Assembly (NCBI GenBank): GCA_039816955.1
Contig: JBCBWU010000010.1
Location: 3,563-67,562, forward strand
From: Lewinella sp039816955
Lineage (GTDB): Bacteria > Bacteroidota > Bacteroidia > Chitinophagales > Saprospiraceae
Direction: 5' to 3'
DNA: 64,000 nt
In this document: piece after piece, positions 28,661-36,677 of the stretch
Layout: every line of letters begins with the position of its first letter
How positions within the stretch are numbered: the stretch's first letter is position 1
Made by a program: the position numbers and the translations under genes
Notes under the pieces: model-generated
What the model was told of the DNA's origin: nothing
Seen by the model: the letters and a program-made list of their open reading frames with translations, nothing else
Databases searched by the model: none

Positions 28661-28706
28661 CTAAAATAAGAAATCCTGCACACCGGACTTTCCAGCGTGC
28701 AGGATT
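28661..28706 (-). terminator. Intrinsic terminator of the Bax-inhibitor gene
   Basis: A perfect 10-bp stem (AATCCTGCAC, 28672-28681, with GTGCAGGATT, 28697-28706) lies behind the minus-strand stop at 28752. On the minus strand it runs into TCTTATTTTA, a usable but imperfect T tract. Confidence 0.7.
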
Positions 28707-28751
28707 AAAGGTTTTTCACACCTTAATGCATGTGAATTAACCAGAGGTGGT

Positions 28752-29522
28752 TTAGTCGCTTGAAGCGAGAATGGCCAATAGGCGGAGAATCTCGATATAC
28801 AGCCATACAAGTGTAACTAGTAAGCCCATAGCGAAGAACCACTCAAAATGAGCTGGCGCTCCCGCTTGCTCACCTTTATCGAAATTATCGAAGTCCAGAA
28901 GTAAGTTCAAGGACGCAATACCGATGATCACCAGGCTAATTCCAATTCCCATGAGCCCACCTTCGTGCAGGAATGGTAAATTGATGCCAAACAGGCTAAG
29001 AACGATACTGAGTACATACATCAGTACAACAGCTCCCGTTGCCATAATCACCCCGGAGCGGAATTTACTCGTAACGGTAATGATACCCGCCTTGTAGACA
29101 AATAACATAATGAAGAAAACCGCCAACGTAAGGGTAATGGCTTGTAAGATAATACCCGGATAAAAGGCATTGTAATAGACCGCTGAAATCCCTCCTACAA
29201 ATAGACCTTCTAAGCCTGCGTAGATTGGCGCCAAGAAAGTGGACCACTCTGGCTTGTAAGAAGCAGCAAACACCGCCACTAAGCCAAGGATTGCGCCACC
29301 CCAAATAAAGATTGGATTAGCGAAAGCGAAACCAACTACTGACGTTAGTAGCATAATAGCTCCCAGAATGAGTGACTTGTTGACAGCACCACTGACGGTC
29401 ATACGTTCACCAGCAACCTGGATAAAATCTCCATCTAATGTGTTTTCAGTGGCGCGTTGAAACATCTGTTCCCGAAACATCGGGTTTCTGGAAGACGAAA
29501 ACATTCCTCTTCTCTTTTTCAT
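28752..29522 (-). CDS. Bax inhibitor-1 / YccA family membrane protein
   Basis: A 256-residue integral membrane protein. After an N-terminal cytoplasmic stretch (about 60 residues, FSSSRNPMFREQMFQRATE) come seven hydrophobic segments, among them MLLTSVVGFAFANPIFIWGG and the late GIGISLVIIGIASLNLLLDF-DNFD stretch with the conserved aspartates typical of BI-1/TMBIM proteins. Bacterial members are thought to be pH-sensitive Ca2+ leak channels or protease-associated proteins. I start at MKKRRGMFSSS (ATG 29520-29522). Its upstream region carries the structured RNA described at 29663-29823. Confidence 0.9.
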   Translation of the reverse strand: MKKRRGMFSSSRNPMFREQMFQRATENTLDGDFIQVAGERMTVSGAVNKSLILGAIMLLTSVVGFAFANPIFIWGGAILGLVAVFAASYKPEWSTFLAPIYAGLEGLFVGGISAVYYNAFYPGIILQAITLTLAVFFIMLFVYKAGIITVTSKFRSGVIMATGAVVLMYVLSIVLSLFGINLPFLHEGGLMGIGISLVIIGIASLNLLLDFDNFDKGEQAGAPAHFEWFFAMGLLVTLVWLYIEILRLLAILASSD

Positions 29523-29662
29523 ACAATTTACTGTTTTAAGTGTGTAGATATTAGGTGGTCTGCTAGTGCCAATTACTGATTGCAAACCAGCATTTCCACA
29601 CGATATCTAATAAACTCTGCAAAATATACATACAAATTTAGACCACAAAGCGTTCGCTTGCA

Positions 29663-29823
29663 ATAAAAAAGCAGGGTCTTCTCATGAGAAGACCCTGCAT
29701 AACCCCAAAAAACCAAATGAAAACAATCTACAAGTTGGTGGGAACGAAACTTAGGACTAAGCCCTCTAACTCTTCTGATCTATTCTGTACTTCGTTCCGT
29801 ACAAGGCTATTTTATTTGCCTTA
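29663..29823 (-). ncRNA. Candidate structured small RNA or attenuator leader with intrinsic terminator
   Basis: On the minus strand a 28-base perfect palindrome (29671-29698, GCAGGGTCTTCTCA and its complement) is followed by TTTTTTATT, an excellent intrinsic terminator, yet no minus-strand open frame precedes it. Upstream, a 4-bp stem (GTAC at 29799-29802 and 29787-29790) presents the 8-base loop GGAACGAA. An exact complement of that loop, TTCGTTCC on the minus strand, lies at 29741-29748, so a pseudoknot is possible. A further CTTAG/CTAAG hairpin sits at 29750-29761. A TATATTTA box (29829-29836) could be the -7 element. The stretch could be a free-standing RNA (6S-like size, about 160 nt) or a leader attenuating the Bax-inhibitor gene. 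The rest of the 29523-30052 gap shows nothing clear. Confidence 0.55.
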
Positions 29824-30052
29824 TGGCATAAATATAGATTAAAAATAAGTTAAATCACCCCTTTTGCCTAAAAAAATTCTATCTCAGGAGTATTCTTAAC
29901 AGATTATCGCTTGAATAACAGGCAGGTATCAATAGTATGATGACGTAGCGGATTATGGAGGAACTTCATAAACAAAACACCATTTTCTGTTTTTTATTTG
30001 CCTAATCAGCAACAAAAGCAGACCTTTAGTCAGGTAAACAGAAATAAAGAGC

Positions 30053-31432
30053 GTGGCTAAAAAAGCAAAGACAGTTTTCTTTTGTCGCAACTGTGGATAT
30101 GAGTCGCCTAAATGGGAGGGGCAGTGCCGGCAATGTGGGGAGTGGAATACCTTTGTAGAAGAGAAAGTTACATCCGTCAATCCCAGGGAACAGCAACAAC
30201 AAACTTGGCGGCGCGAGAATAAACGCTCCGGCCCGGCACCGGTAGCTTTACCGGCGATTACGGCTGGCGAAATACAACGCCTCGTCAGTCCTGACGAAGA
30301 ACTGAATCGTGTACTCGGAGGAGGGATTGTCCCCGGCTGTATTGTCTTATTTGGTGGACAACCTGGAATCGGCAAATCTACGCTACTACTGCAGCTGGCC
30401 CTCCAGATTAGTGCTAAAGTGCTGTACGTAAGTGGCGAAGAAAGCGAACAGCAAATCAAAATGCGGGCGGAGCGCTTGGGGGGTAAAATGGACCAGTGTT
30501 ATATCCTCACTGAGACCAATACGCATAAGATCTTACAGCACGCCCTTGAGCTAGGGCCACAGCTCATCATAGCAGACTCGATTCAAACCCTCTCCTCCCC
30601 TAACGTAGACAGTATGCCAGGTACGGTGAGTCAGGTACGGGAGTGTGCTGCAGAAATGCAGCGCTTTGCCAAAGAAACCAATATTCCGGTCTTTCTTATT
30701 GGTCACATTACAAAAGAAGGAAGTATTGCTGGTCCCAAACTTCTGGAACATATTGTGGACACGGTACTGCAGTTTGAGGGGGATCGTAATTATACCTACC
30801 GAATTCTGCGGACACTCAAGAATCGCTTTGGTTCTACGGACGAAATGGGCATTTACGAGATGCAAGCCCAAGGTTTACGCCAAGTGGCTAACCCATCGGA
30901 ATTACTGCTATCGCAAAAAGACGAGGAATTATCGGGAAGCGCCATTTCCGCCACCATGGAAGGAATGCGCCCAATGCTCATAGAAACCCAAGCGCTGGTA
31001 AGTACTGCGGTGTATGGCACCCCACAACGTACGGCTACTGGGTTTGATCTGCGCCGGCTGAATATGCTACTGGCGGTATTGGAAAAACGCGGTGGCTTTG
31101 CCCTGGGGCAACAGGATGTCTTTCTCAATATTGCGGGCGGCATCCGGGTAGATGATCCAGCTATTGACCTGAGCATCTGCGCAGCGCTGATGTCGAGTTA
31201 CGAAGATGTTTCGGTACCCGCCGATGTCTGCTTTGCGGGCGAAGTAGGATTGAGTGGAGAAATCCGGGCCGTGAATCGGATTGAGCAACGCATCCAAGAG
31301 GCAGATCGCCTGGGTTTTAAGGAAATATTCATCTCTAAGTATAACACCAAAGGGTTAGATACCGAGCGCTACGGAATTAAGGTGTATACCATTGGCAAGC
31401 TGGAAGAACTTTACAAAACCCTCTTTGCCTAG
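30053..31432 (+). CDS. radA: DNA repair protein RadA
   Basis: A 459-residue RecA-like ATPase that acts in branch migration and recombination repair. It begins at a GTG codon (MAKKAKTVFFCRNCG). An N-terminal C4 zinc finger (CRNC ... CRQC) is followed by Walker A GGQPGIGKST and the RadA-specific KNRFG motif (RTLKNRFGSTDEMG). The C-terminus is a Lon-protease-like domain lacking protease activity (CFAGEVGLSGEIRAV). Length and domain order are normal for the family. It appears monocistronic. Confidence 0.96.
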   Translation: MAKKAKTVFFCRNCGYESPKWEGQCRQCGEWNTFVEEKVTSVNPREQQQQTWRRENKRSGPAPVALPAITAGEIQRLVSPDEELNRVLGGGIVPGCIVLFGGQPGIGKSTLLLQLALQISAKVLYVSGEESEQQIKMRAERLGGKMDQCYILTETNTHKILQHALELGPQLIIADSIQTLSSPNVDSMPGTVSQVRECAAEMQRFAKETNIPVFLIGHITKEGSIAGPKLLEHIVDTVLQFEGDRNYTYRILRTLKNRFGSTDEMGIYEMQAQGLRQVANPSELLLSQKDEELSGSAISATMEGMRPMLIETQALVSTAVYGTPQRTATGFDLRRLNMLLAVLEKRGGFALGQQDVFLNIAGGIRVDDPAIDLSICAALMSSYEDVSVPADVCFAGEVGLSGEIRAVNRIEQRIQEADRLGFKEIFISKYNTKGLDTERYGIKVYTIGKLEELYKTLFA

Positions 31433-31512
31433 CAGCTGTTAAAAACTACTTTCTGAAAATGACCGTGGATAGATATACGTTATCGAAGTGGATTAAACAC
31501 ACTCTTTGAGAC

Positions 31513-32148
31513 ATGAAATCGTTTCCAATTTACGCGCTTTTCCTGTTCATTATGCTCTGCTGGTCTTGTAGTAAAAATGATGCTACCCCAGCAGCCAGTG
31601 CCCTAGAATTCTTCCCATTGGAAGTAGGTGCAAGCTGGGTCTACCAAACGACTACCGATAACTTCAATGGACCTCAACGTATTGATTTAGATACTATTAC
31701 CGTCTTAACGAGTACCAGGGATGGAGACGATTTGGTCTTTACCCTTTCCGCTGCCACTAATTTCTTTCTCCGCGTCTATTTCCCAACCACTTTGCGCCTG
31801 AGAGATGGAAAGCTGTATGAACAATTTCCCGCAGATACCATCCTATTCCTGACCATCGACCCCGCTGATGCGGGAGAATTGGTGCGTACCACCGTCCTTA
31901 CTGCAGATTCCGGTGTCATCGAATACCGCTACGATGAGCAATTAGAATTGGTCGTTACCCCGGCCGGTGCATTTGATTGTGTCAATGTGCGCGGTCAGAT
32001 ACTAGCTACTGATTCCACAGCTACAACGCACGAGTACATTATCAATAATTACTTCTCCCAAGGAGTTGGGTTAGTAAATACCAATCATTACTTCTGGTTT
32101 GGTGGGCAACACATTGATGTAAGACTGCTAGAATATAACCTTCCATAG
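31513..32148 (+). CDS. Uncharacterised lipoprotein
   Basis: A 211-residue protein with a lipoprotein signal peptide (lipobox CWSC, then SKNDATPAA). The mature part opens LEFFPLEVGASWVYQTTTD, a pattern frequent in Bacteroidota lipoproteins that fold as a beta-sandwich or lipocalin-like barrel, and contains a pair of strands around AFDCVNVRGQI. It has no catalytic motif. It follows radA by about 80 bp but shares no obvious role. Confidence 0.7.
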   Translation: MKSFPIYALFLFIMLCWSCSKNDATPAASALEFFPLEVGASWVYQTTTDNFNGPQRIDLDTITVLTSTRDGDDLVFTLSAATNFFLRVYFPTTLRLRDGKLYEQFPADTILFLTIDPADAGELVRTTVLTADSGVIEYRYDEQLELVVTPAGAFDCVNVRGQILATDSTATTHEYIINNYFSQGVGLVNTNHYFWFGGQHIDVRLLEYNLP

Positions 32149-32206
32149 GAAGGAGTACGCGCTACCAGGCAGGCCTGCAATATCCTACTTTTGGCAGGTT
32201 CTACAT

Positions 32207-32620
32207 TTATTTGCCATAAAATAGGACACTTAAGACCAGAATCAAGCTCCAAATAAAGGTGCGAATCCAGTTGGTTTGTATCAGTTTCTCTCTGGCCAGC
32301 ATAGAATCAGCTTGCTGATCAATGGCGCTATGTAGCGGGACGGAAATTAAAAAAGTAACCAGCCAGGTACCCACTACTAAAGCCAATATCAGGAGTGTTT
32401 GCCACGAGCTGGTACGCATAGCTGTGTAGACGTACACCCCTAACTGGCCCAGCATGAGCGGGAGTACGATATAGGTAATCTGCACGGTGTAAATAGGATG
32501 CCAGTACTTGATTTCCGCTTCTGAATAATGACAGAAGCTCGGGTATACCACTAGCTGTACAATCCAGATCAACACGCAAAGGCCTGCGTTAATCATTAAA
32601 GTTAAAACGGCGAGATTCAT
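32207..32620 (-). CDS. Small four-helix integral membrane protein
   Basis: A 137-residue protein made of four hydrophobic segments: LTLMINAGLCVLIWIVQLVVY, then TVQITYIVLPLMLGQLGVYVY, LLILALVVGTWLVTFLISV and FIWSLILVLSVLFYG. Short loops between them hold a conserved-looking HYSEAEIKYWHPIY stretch and a C-terminal NWIRTFIW. This is the layout of small DUF1772-like membrane proteins. The function is unknown. It is convergent with the lipoprotein at 31513-32148. Confidence 0.7.
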   Translation of the reverse strand: MNLAVLTLMINAGLCVLIWIVQLVVYPSFCHYSEAEIKYWHPIYTVQITYIVLPLMLGQLGVYVYTAMRTSSWQTLLILALVVGTWLVTFLISVPLHSAIDQQADSMLAREKLIQTNWIRTFIWSLILVLSVLFYGK

Positions 32621-32730
32621 CTAATTTCGTTTTCCAATAACAAGTCAAATGTACCCTATTTTTTAGTGGAGGGATGTCTAATAAACGCATCTGTTAGGGT
32701 CTTGTAGAAAGGCTGATTCTCATATGCCAA

Positions 32731-32811
32731 TTGATGTTTCCTATCTTTACTAGCGTTCATTCTCTATCAACTGGTTTACCGTTGAGCAATTACAAAGCAT
32801 TACCCGCCGTG
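32731..32811 (+). promoter_or_regulatory. 5' segment shared with the sigma-factor gene (copy 1)
   Basis: This stretch upstream of the phosphatase/CotH gene is clearly similar to 35007-35096 in front of the ECF sigma gene. The two share a TATCTTT -7-like box (32742-32749 here), an ACTGGTTTACC-like middle and an identical TTGAGCAATTACAAAG. Both stretches stay open in frame, giving the peptide LSNYKALPAV here and LSNYKVLPVV there. I treat it as promoter plus leader. Part of it could be translated if a GTG at 32809 is used. Confidence 0.55.
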
Positions 32812-32856
32812 AATTACAGAAGTGCCCTAAAAGTCCGTCCAATCAGTTATACAAAG

Positions 32857-34869
32857 ATGATCGGGCTGGCTTTAATGATCCTGTTCCATTTTTGTCTGAG
32901 CGCACAAGAGCGTCCACCTTATTTTGACGGTCCTTATATCTTTCAACAAGAAGACAGCCTGCAAATCAAATGGATTGAGCGCGGATATCCGCAGGACACC
33001 GTTATTGCTCGTGCGGACGCCACCGTATTTCAACGCGATAGCTTACCCGTCGTTGATCTGCAAAAATTGGATTTTCCGGAGGCTCCCAGTAGCACTTATA
33101 CCGGCGTCAAACAGATTATGGTCATTAGTGATGTGCATGGGCAGTATGAACTCATGCGGCAACTCCTTTTGGCTGGTGGCGTAATTAATGCGCAAAACGA
33201 ATGGAATCTGGGCGCAGGTCATTTGGTGGTGATTGGAGATAATCTAGACCGCGGAGACGAGGTCTTACCCATTTTGTGGTTGTTCTTCCACTTGGAGCAA
33301 CAAGCCATTGCCCAGGGAGGGCGCTTGCACCTGCTATTGGGTAATCACGAATTGATGGTTTTAAATGGTGATATTCGCTACCTACACCGGAAATATAACT
33401 ACACGGCCGGTGCACTGCGAACGCCGTATAAGGACCTCTTTGTAGAGGGAAGTGTGTTAGGTGACTGGATTGCTCAGCATCAGGTGGCAGTCTCCATTAA
33501 CCGCAACCTCTTTCTACACGCTGGTCTCTCTCCAGAGGTCTTAAAATTGCAACTCTCCCTTGACCAAATGAACGCCCTGTTTCGCGATAAGATTCTCCGC
33601 CAGCCCGAGGATAGTATTGAAGCCGATCCTACTCTGTCGCTACTGTACGGCGAAGATGGTCCTGTTTGGTATCGGGGATATTTTGCGGATAAACCACTAG
33701 CAAAAGGGAAATTCAAAAAGCAGCTCAAGGCTTATGATCAGCAGAAAATGATTGTGGGTCATACCAGTCAGGAAAGCATACAGTTCCGCTATGGCGGCAA
33801 ACTCATTGTGGTGGATTGTAGTATCAAGCTGGGCCAGGATGGCCAAATACTACTCATTGAAGATGATGCCTCCTACATTATTGACCGGGATGGAGAACAG
33901 CTCCTACTCACCAGGACCAAGGAAAACCCCACCACTAGCATTCAAGACATCATGATGGCCAGTGTCAGCCGTCCTAAATTGACATTGAATACGGACTTTG
34001 TCCAACTGATAAGGCGCAAAAGAGAAAAAGAATACCAAGAGGCGCAGATTTCACTACAAGCTGATGGCTTAGAGCACGATTTTACCGGAAGGGTAAGAGC
34101 CCGTGGCAACATTCGCAAAGTAGTCTGCAACTTACCGCCGCTGATGGTGGACTTGCAAAAATCCGATTTGGATGCCCTGGGCTACGTACGCAACGACAAG
34201 CTTAAGCTGGTTATCCCCTGTAAAGACTGGAAGTTCGGACAGACCAATCTTTATAAGGAATTTCTCGTCTATGAGTTATATAGGCAGATTAGTGATCACG
34301 GACTACAAACCAAGTTGATCGACATTGAGATCAATGGCCCGAAAAGAAACTATGAACTGACTGGCTTTCTAATTGAAACGGAGCAGGATTACAGTCACCG
34401 CACCGGTGCTATGGCACTGCAGTGGGGCCGGGTAACTGCTTCGGCAGTAGACCGCGAGCGCTTTGTACGGATGATGTTTTTCCAGTACATGATCGCCAAT
34501 TGCGATTGGTCGGTATCCAATAAGCACAACTTGGAGCTGGTCAAATACCCCGACAATATGCGTACGGAGTTTGTGGCCTATGATTTTGACTACGCCGGTT
34601 TTGTGGGGAATACTTACGCCGTCCCTGCCGATATTTTGCCCATTAGCAGTATCCACGAACGCTATTTCTTCTCTTATAAAACCACCGACGAGGAAATTGA
34701 TGCGGCCATTGCCTTTTTCCTGGAACAGGAAGAAGCGATTTATACTATCTGTGCTGCCGCCGATTATTTGGACGAAGAGACTCGGGAAAAGTGCCAGGAG
34801 TACCTCCGTCCGTTCTTCGATTTACTGCGCAATCCACGTAAGTTTAAGCGGACCATTGGGCGTGCCTAG
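32857..34869 (+). CDS. Exported PPP-type phosphatase fused to a CotH-like kinase-type domain
   Basis: A 670-residue protein. The ATG at 32857 starts a signal peptide (MIGLALMILFHFCLSAQ). The first half is a metallophosphoesterase with the full PPP set: SDVHGQ (near residue 91), GDNLDRGDE (near 126), GNHE (near 163), HAGLSPE and VGHTSQE (near 301). It resembles Shewanella-like protein phosphatases. The second half (about residues 400-670) has RARGNIRKV, a long stretch with NLYKEFLVYELYRQI, then ANCDWSVSNKHN and VAYDFDYAG, the order seen in CotH-type atypical kinases. So a phosphatase and a probable kinase-like domain lie in one secreted chain. The assignment of the second half is by pattern. 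It precedes the ECF sigma gene and shares its 5' segment. Confidence 0.72.
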   Translation: MIGLALMILFHFCLSAQERPPYFDGPYIFQQEDSLQIKWIERGYPQDTVIARADATVFQRDSLPVVDLQKLDFPEAPSSTYTGVKQIMVISDVHGQYELMRQLLLAGGVINAQNEWNLGAGHLVVIGDNLDRGDEVLPILWLFFHLEQQAIAQGGRLHLLLGNHELMVLNGDIRYLHRKYNYTAGALRTPYKDLFVEGSVLGDWIAQHQVAVSINRNLFLHAGLSPEVLKLQLSLDQMNALFRDKILRQPEDSIEADPTLSLLYGEDGPVWYRGYFADKPLAKGKFKKQLKAYDQQKMIVGHTSQESIQFRYGGKLIVVDCSIKLGQDGQILLIEDDASYIIDRDGEQLLLTRTKENPTTSIQDIMMASVSRPKLTLNTDFVQLIRRKREKEYQEAQISLQADGLEHDFTGRVRARGNIRKVVCNLPPLMVDLQKSDLDALGYVRNDKLKLVIPCKDWKFGQTNLYKEFLVYELYRQISDHGLQTKLIDIEINGPKRNYELTGFLIETEQDYSHRTGAMALQWGRVTASAVDRERFVRMMFFQYMIANCDWSVSNKHNLELVKYPDNMRTEFVAYDFDYAGFVGNTYAVPADILPISSIHERYFFSYKTTDEEIDAAIAFFLEQEEAIYTICAAADYLDEETREKCQEYLRPFFDLLRNPRKFKRTIGRA

Positions 34870-35006
34870 CCAGCTTCTGTGCAAAGCATCACTTAGTATC
34901 TGCTGGCGCCGCAATAGGTGACTGTATTATGGTAAGAGCAGCTTGGATAAGCCTTAAGTTAACTAGACAGAAGTACGCTTTGGCTAAGCCCCAAGTGAAT
35001 GCCTAA

Positions 35007-35096
35007 GTGATCTTTTCTATCTTTGTCACTGTTTATTTTTCTCCAAACTGGTTACCTTTTTTTTCCTTGAGCAATTACAAAGTACTACCTGTGGTG
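35007..35096 (+). promoter_or_regulatory. 5' segment shared with the phosphatase/CotH gene (copy 2), containing a TATCTTTG box
   Basis: TATCTTTG at 35018-35025 is a perfect match to the Bacteroidota -7 consensus, although no TTG stands at the usual -33 distance. The segment from here to the GTG codons at 35091 and 35094 is similar to 32731-32811, including an identical TTGAGCAATTACAAAG. Its location directly before the sigma-factor start suggests a shared promoter and leader. The 34870-35006 part of the gap shows nothing else. Confidence 0.6.
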
Positions 35097-35672
35097 GATG
35101 ATAAGGCGATCCTTGAGCACCTCCAGTCGGAGCGCCAGGGACAGCAAGATCGTGGCTTTAGATCGCTGTACGAACAGTACTACGGCATGATTGAGCAATT
35201 GGTATTGCGCAACAACGGAAGTGTTGACGATGCAGCCGATGTGTTTCAAGATGGCTTAGTAGCCTTGTTTAATAAGGTGCGGCAAGTAGATTTTCAGTTG
35301 ACTGCGAGCCTAAAGACACTGCTTTACGCAATTTGTAGAAACGTCTGGTTAATGAAACTGCGCAAGCGCAAACGCGAATCGCCCATTACAGAAGTACACC
35401 AAGAAACGGTGGGCCTGGAGGCGGAAGCCTTGCAGCTGTTGGAAACCAACGATCGCAACCAACTAGTAGCTAACGGATTGGCACAACTGGGTGATGATTG
35501 TCGGCAAGTTTTACAGATGTACTACTTTGAAAGGTGCCGCATGAAGCATATTGCGGAGCAGATGGGGTACTCTGGTGAGCAGGTAGCCAAAAACAAAAAA
35601 TCACGCTGTATGCGGAAGCTCCGGGAATGGATCTTAAGTCAACCCCAGGCTAGTGAAATGCTACAGTATTAG
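35091..35672 (+). CDS. ECF-family RNA polymerase sigma factor
   Basis: A sigma-70 family protein of about 193 residues. Region 2 is visible in RSLYEQYYGMIEQLV, DAADVFQDGLVALFNKV and TLLYAICRNVWLMKLRK. Region 4 is seen in LGDDCRQVLQMYYFERCRMKHIAEQMGY with the helix-turn-helix and a basic end. No ATG exists ahead of region 2; I chose GTG 35091 (VVDDKAILEHLQSE) because the frame upstream overlaps the promoter-like TATCTTTG box. The next gene, 18 bp downstream, looks like its anti-sigma partner. Whether it controls the phosphatase/CotH gene is an inference from the shared upstream segment. Confidence 0.85.
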   Translation: MVDDKAILEHLQSERQGQQDRGFRSLYEQYYGMIEQLVLRNNGSVDDAADVFQDGLVALFNKVRQVDFQLTASLKTLLYAICRNVWLMKLRKRKRESPITEVHQETVGLEAEALQLLETNDRNQLVANGLAQLGDDCRQVLQMYYFERCRMKHIAEQMGYSGEQVAKNKKSRCMRKLREWILSQPQASEMLQY

Positions 35673-35690
35673 GAGAAAAATGCAATTATC

Positions 35691-36449
35691 ATGAGCGGAA
35701 ACGAAGACCAGTATTGGGAAAAAATCGATGATTTCCTTGATGGCCAACTACCCCAGGAAGAACGCCAGGCCTTTGAGGTACAGTTAGATAAGGAAGAGCA
35801 ACTGCGAAAGGACTTAGCGTTCCAACATCAGCTTCGGCAGGGTATTGCTTTCGGTAGTCAAGGGCCACTTCGGGCACGATTAAACCAAATTCATGCCGAA
35901 TACCAGACAGATGAAGGTCAAGCTAATGATAGCAAGGTGGTCCCCATTGGCCGGGGCCTGATGAACCGCTGGATAATGGCTGCCGGCTTGCTCATTGGTG
36001 CACTAACCATCCTGTTTTTGATCCAGCAACCCGCCAATAATTCAAACATATACGCCAGCAACTACGAGCCCTACGCTCTCAAGAATACTACCCGCAGTCC
36101 GGGACAAGGAGATCTAACGAGTTTAGCCGTAGAAGCCTACCAAGCTGGAAACTACGAAGGAGCTGTCCCGAGACTGGAAGATGCTTTGGAAGCTGACTCT
36201 AATCAAGCACCGTTACAATTGGCCTTGGCCATTAGCCATTGGGAAAATGGGGCACAGGAGGATGCCCAAACTGCCTTGCTTCCATTACTGAACCACCCAT
36301 TACTAAAAGATCAAGCCAATTGGTACGCCGCCTTATTTGACCTGGCAGCTGACGATGTAGCGGCAGCCCGGGCGCATTTAGAGGTAGTAGCGACAGCCGG
36401 CGGAGGACTTGGGGCTAAGGCAGAAAAGCTTTTGAGTCAAATACAATAG
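35691..36449 (+). CDS. Putative membrane-anchored anti-sigma factor with TPR domain
   Basis: A 252-residue protein in an operon with the ECF sigma factor. The N-terminal part (IDDFLDGQLPQEERQAFEVQL) has the short helical pattern of anti-sigma factor zinc-less domains. It is followed by one membrane segment (MAAGLLIGALTILFLI, about residues 95-110). The part beyond holds TPR-like repeats (AVEAYQAGNYEGAVPRLEDA, ALAISHWENGAQEDAQTALL). The usual HxxxC zinc motif is absent. Position and topology suggest it holds the sigma factor at the inner membrane until a signal arrives, but this is inferred. Confidence 0.65.
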   Translation: MSGNEDQYWEKIDDFLDGQLPQEERQAFEVQLDKEEQLRKDLAFQHQLRQGIAFGSQGPLRARLNQIHAEYQTDEGQANDSKVVPIGRGLMNRWIMAAGLLIGALTILFLIQQPANNSNIYASNYEPYALKNTTRSPGQGDLTSLAVEAYQAGNYEGAVPRLEDALEADSNQAPLQLALAISHWENGAQEDAQTALLPLLNHPLLKDQANWYAALFDLAADDVAAARAHLEVVATAGGGLGAKAEKLLSQIQ

Positions 36450-36632
36450 CATTTAATTTCTCAATTGAGCTTTTGCTGCCTTAGTAAGAACTAAAGAAAA
36501 GCTACCAATCAGCGGCTTACTATTCCCTCACTCCGCAGATGAGACAATTAATGGACTATATTCCCTGCTTTTTTACTCATAGCTAGAGATGTTGTACTAC
36601 TGCGTCGTGGCTGACTTGTGCCTAAATTGAAG

Positions 36633-36663
36633 TTGCAGGCAATATTTAAAAATAGTACCTTTA
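36633..36663 (+). promoter_or_regulatory. Bacteroidota-type promoter of the TIR-like gene
   Basis: TTG at 36633-36635, a 20-bp spacer and TACCTTTA at 36656-36663 resemble the TTG/TAnnTTTG consensus with one mismatch at the last base. The ATG at 36678 lies 14 bp after the box, so the leader would be very short. The rest of 36450-36677 is AT-rich with no other feature seen. Confidence 0.55.
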
Positions 36664-36677
36664 TTTTAAAATAATTA

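Noticed and set aside
29663..29823. Naming the structured RNA as 6S RNA, SRP RNA or tmRNA
   Set aside because: Size would allow 6S, but I cannot see the required central bubble; the SRP GGAAGCAGC and tmRNA CCA/tRNA-like ends are absent. It is left as an unnamed candidate.
29953..30459. A 168-codon minus-strand open frame across the radA start
   Set aside because: It overlaps the conserved zinc finger and Walker A of radA in antisense; serine/cysteine-rich translation is a typical shadow.
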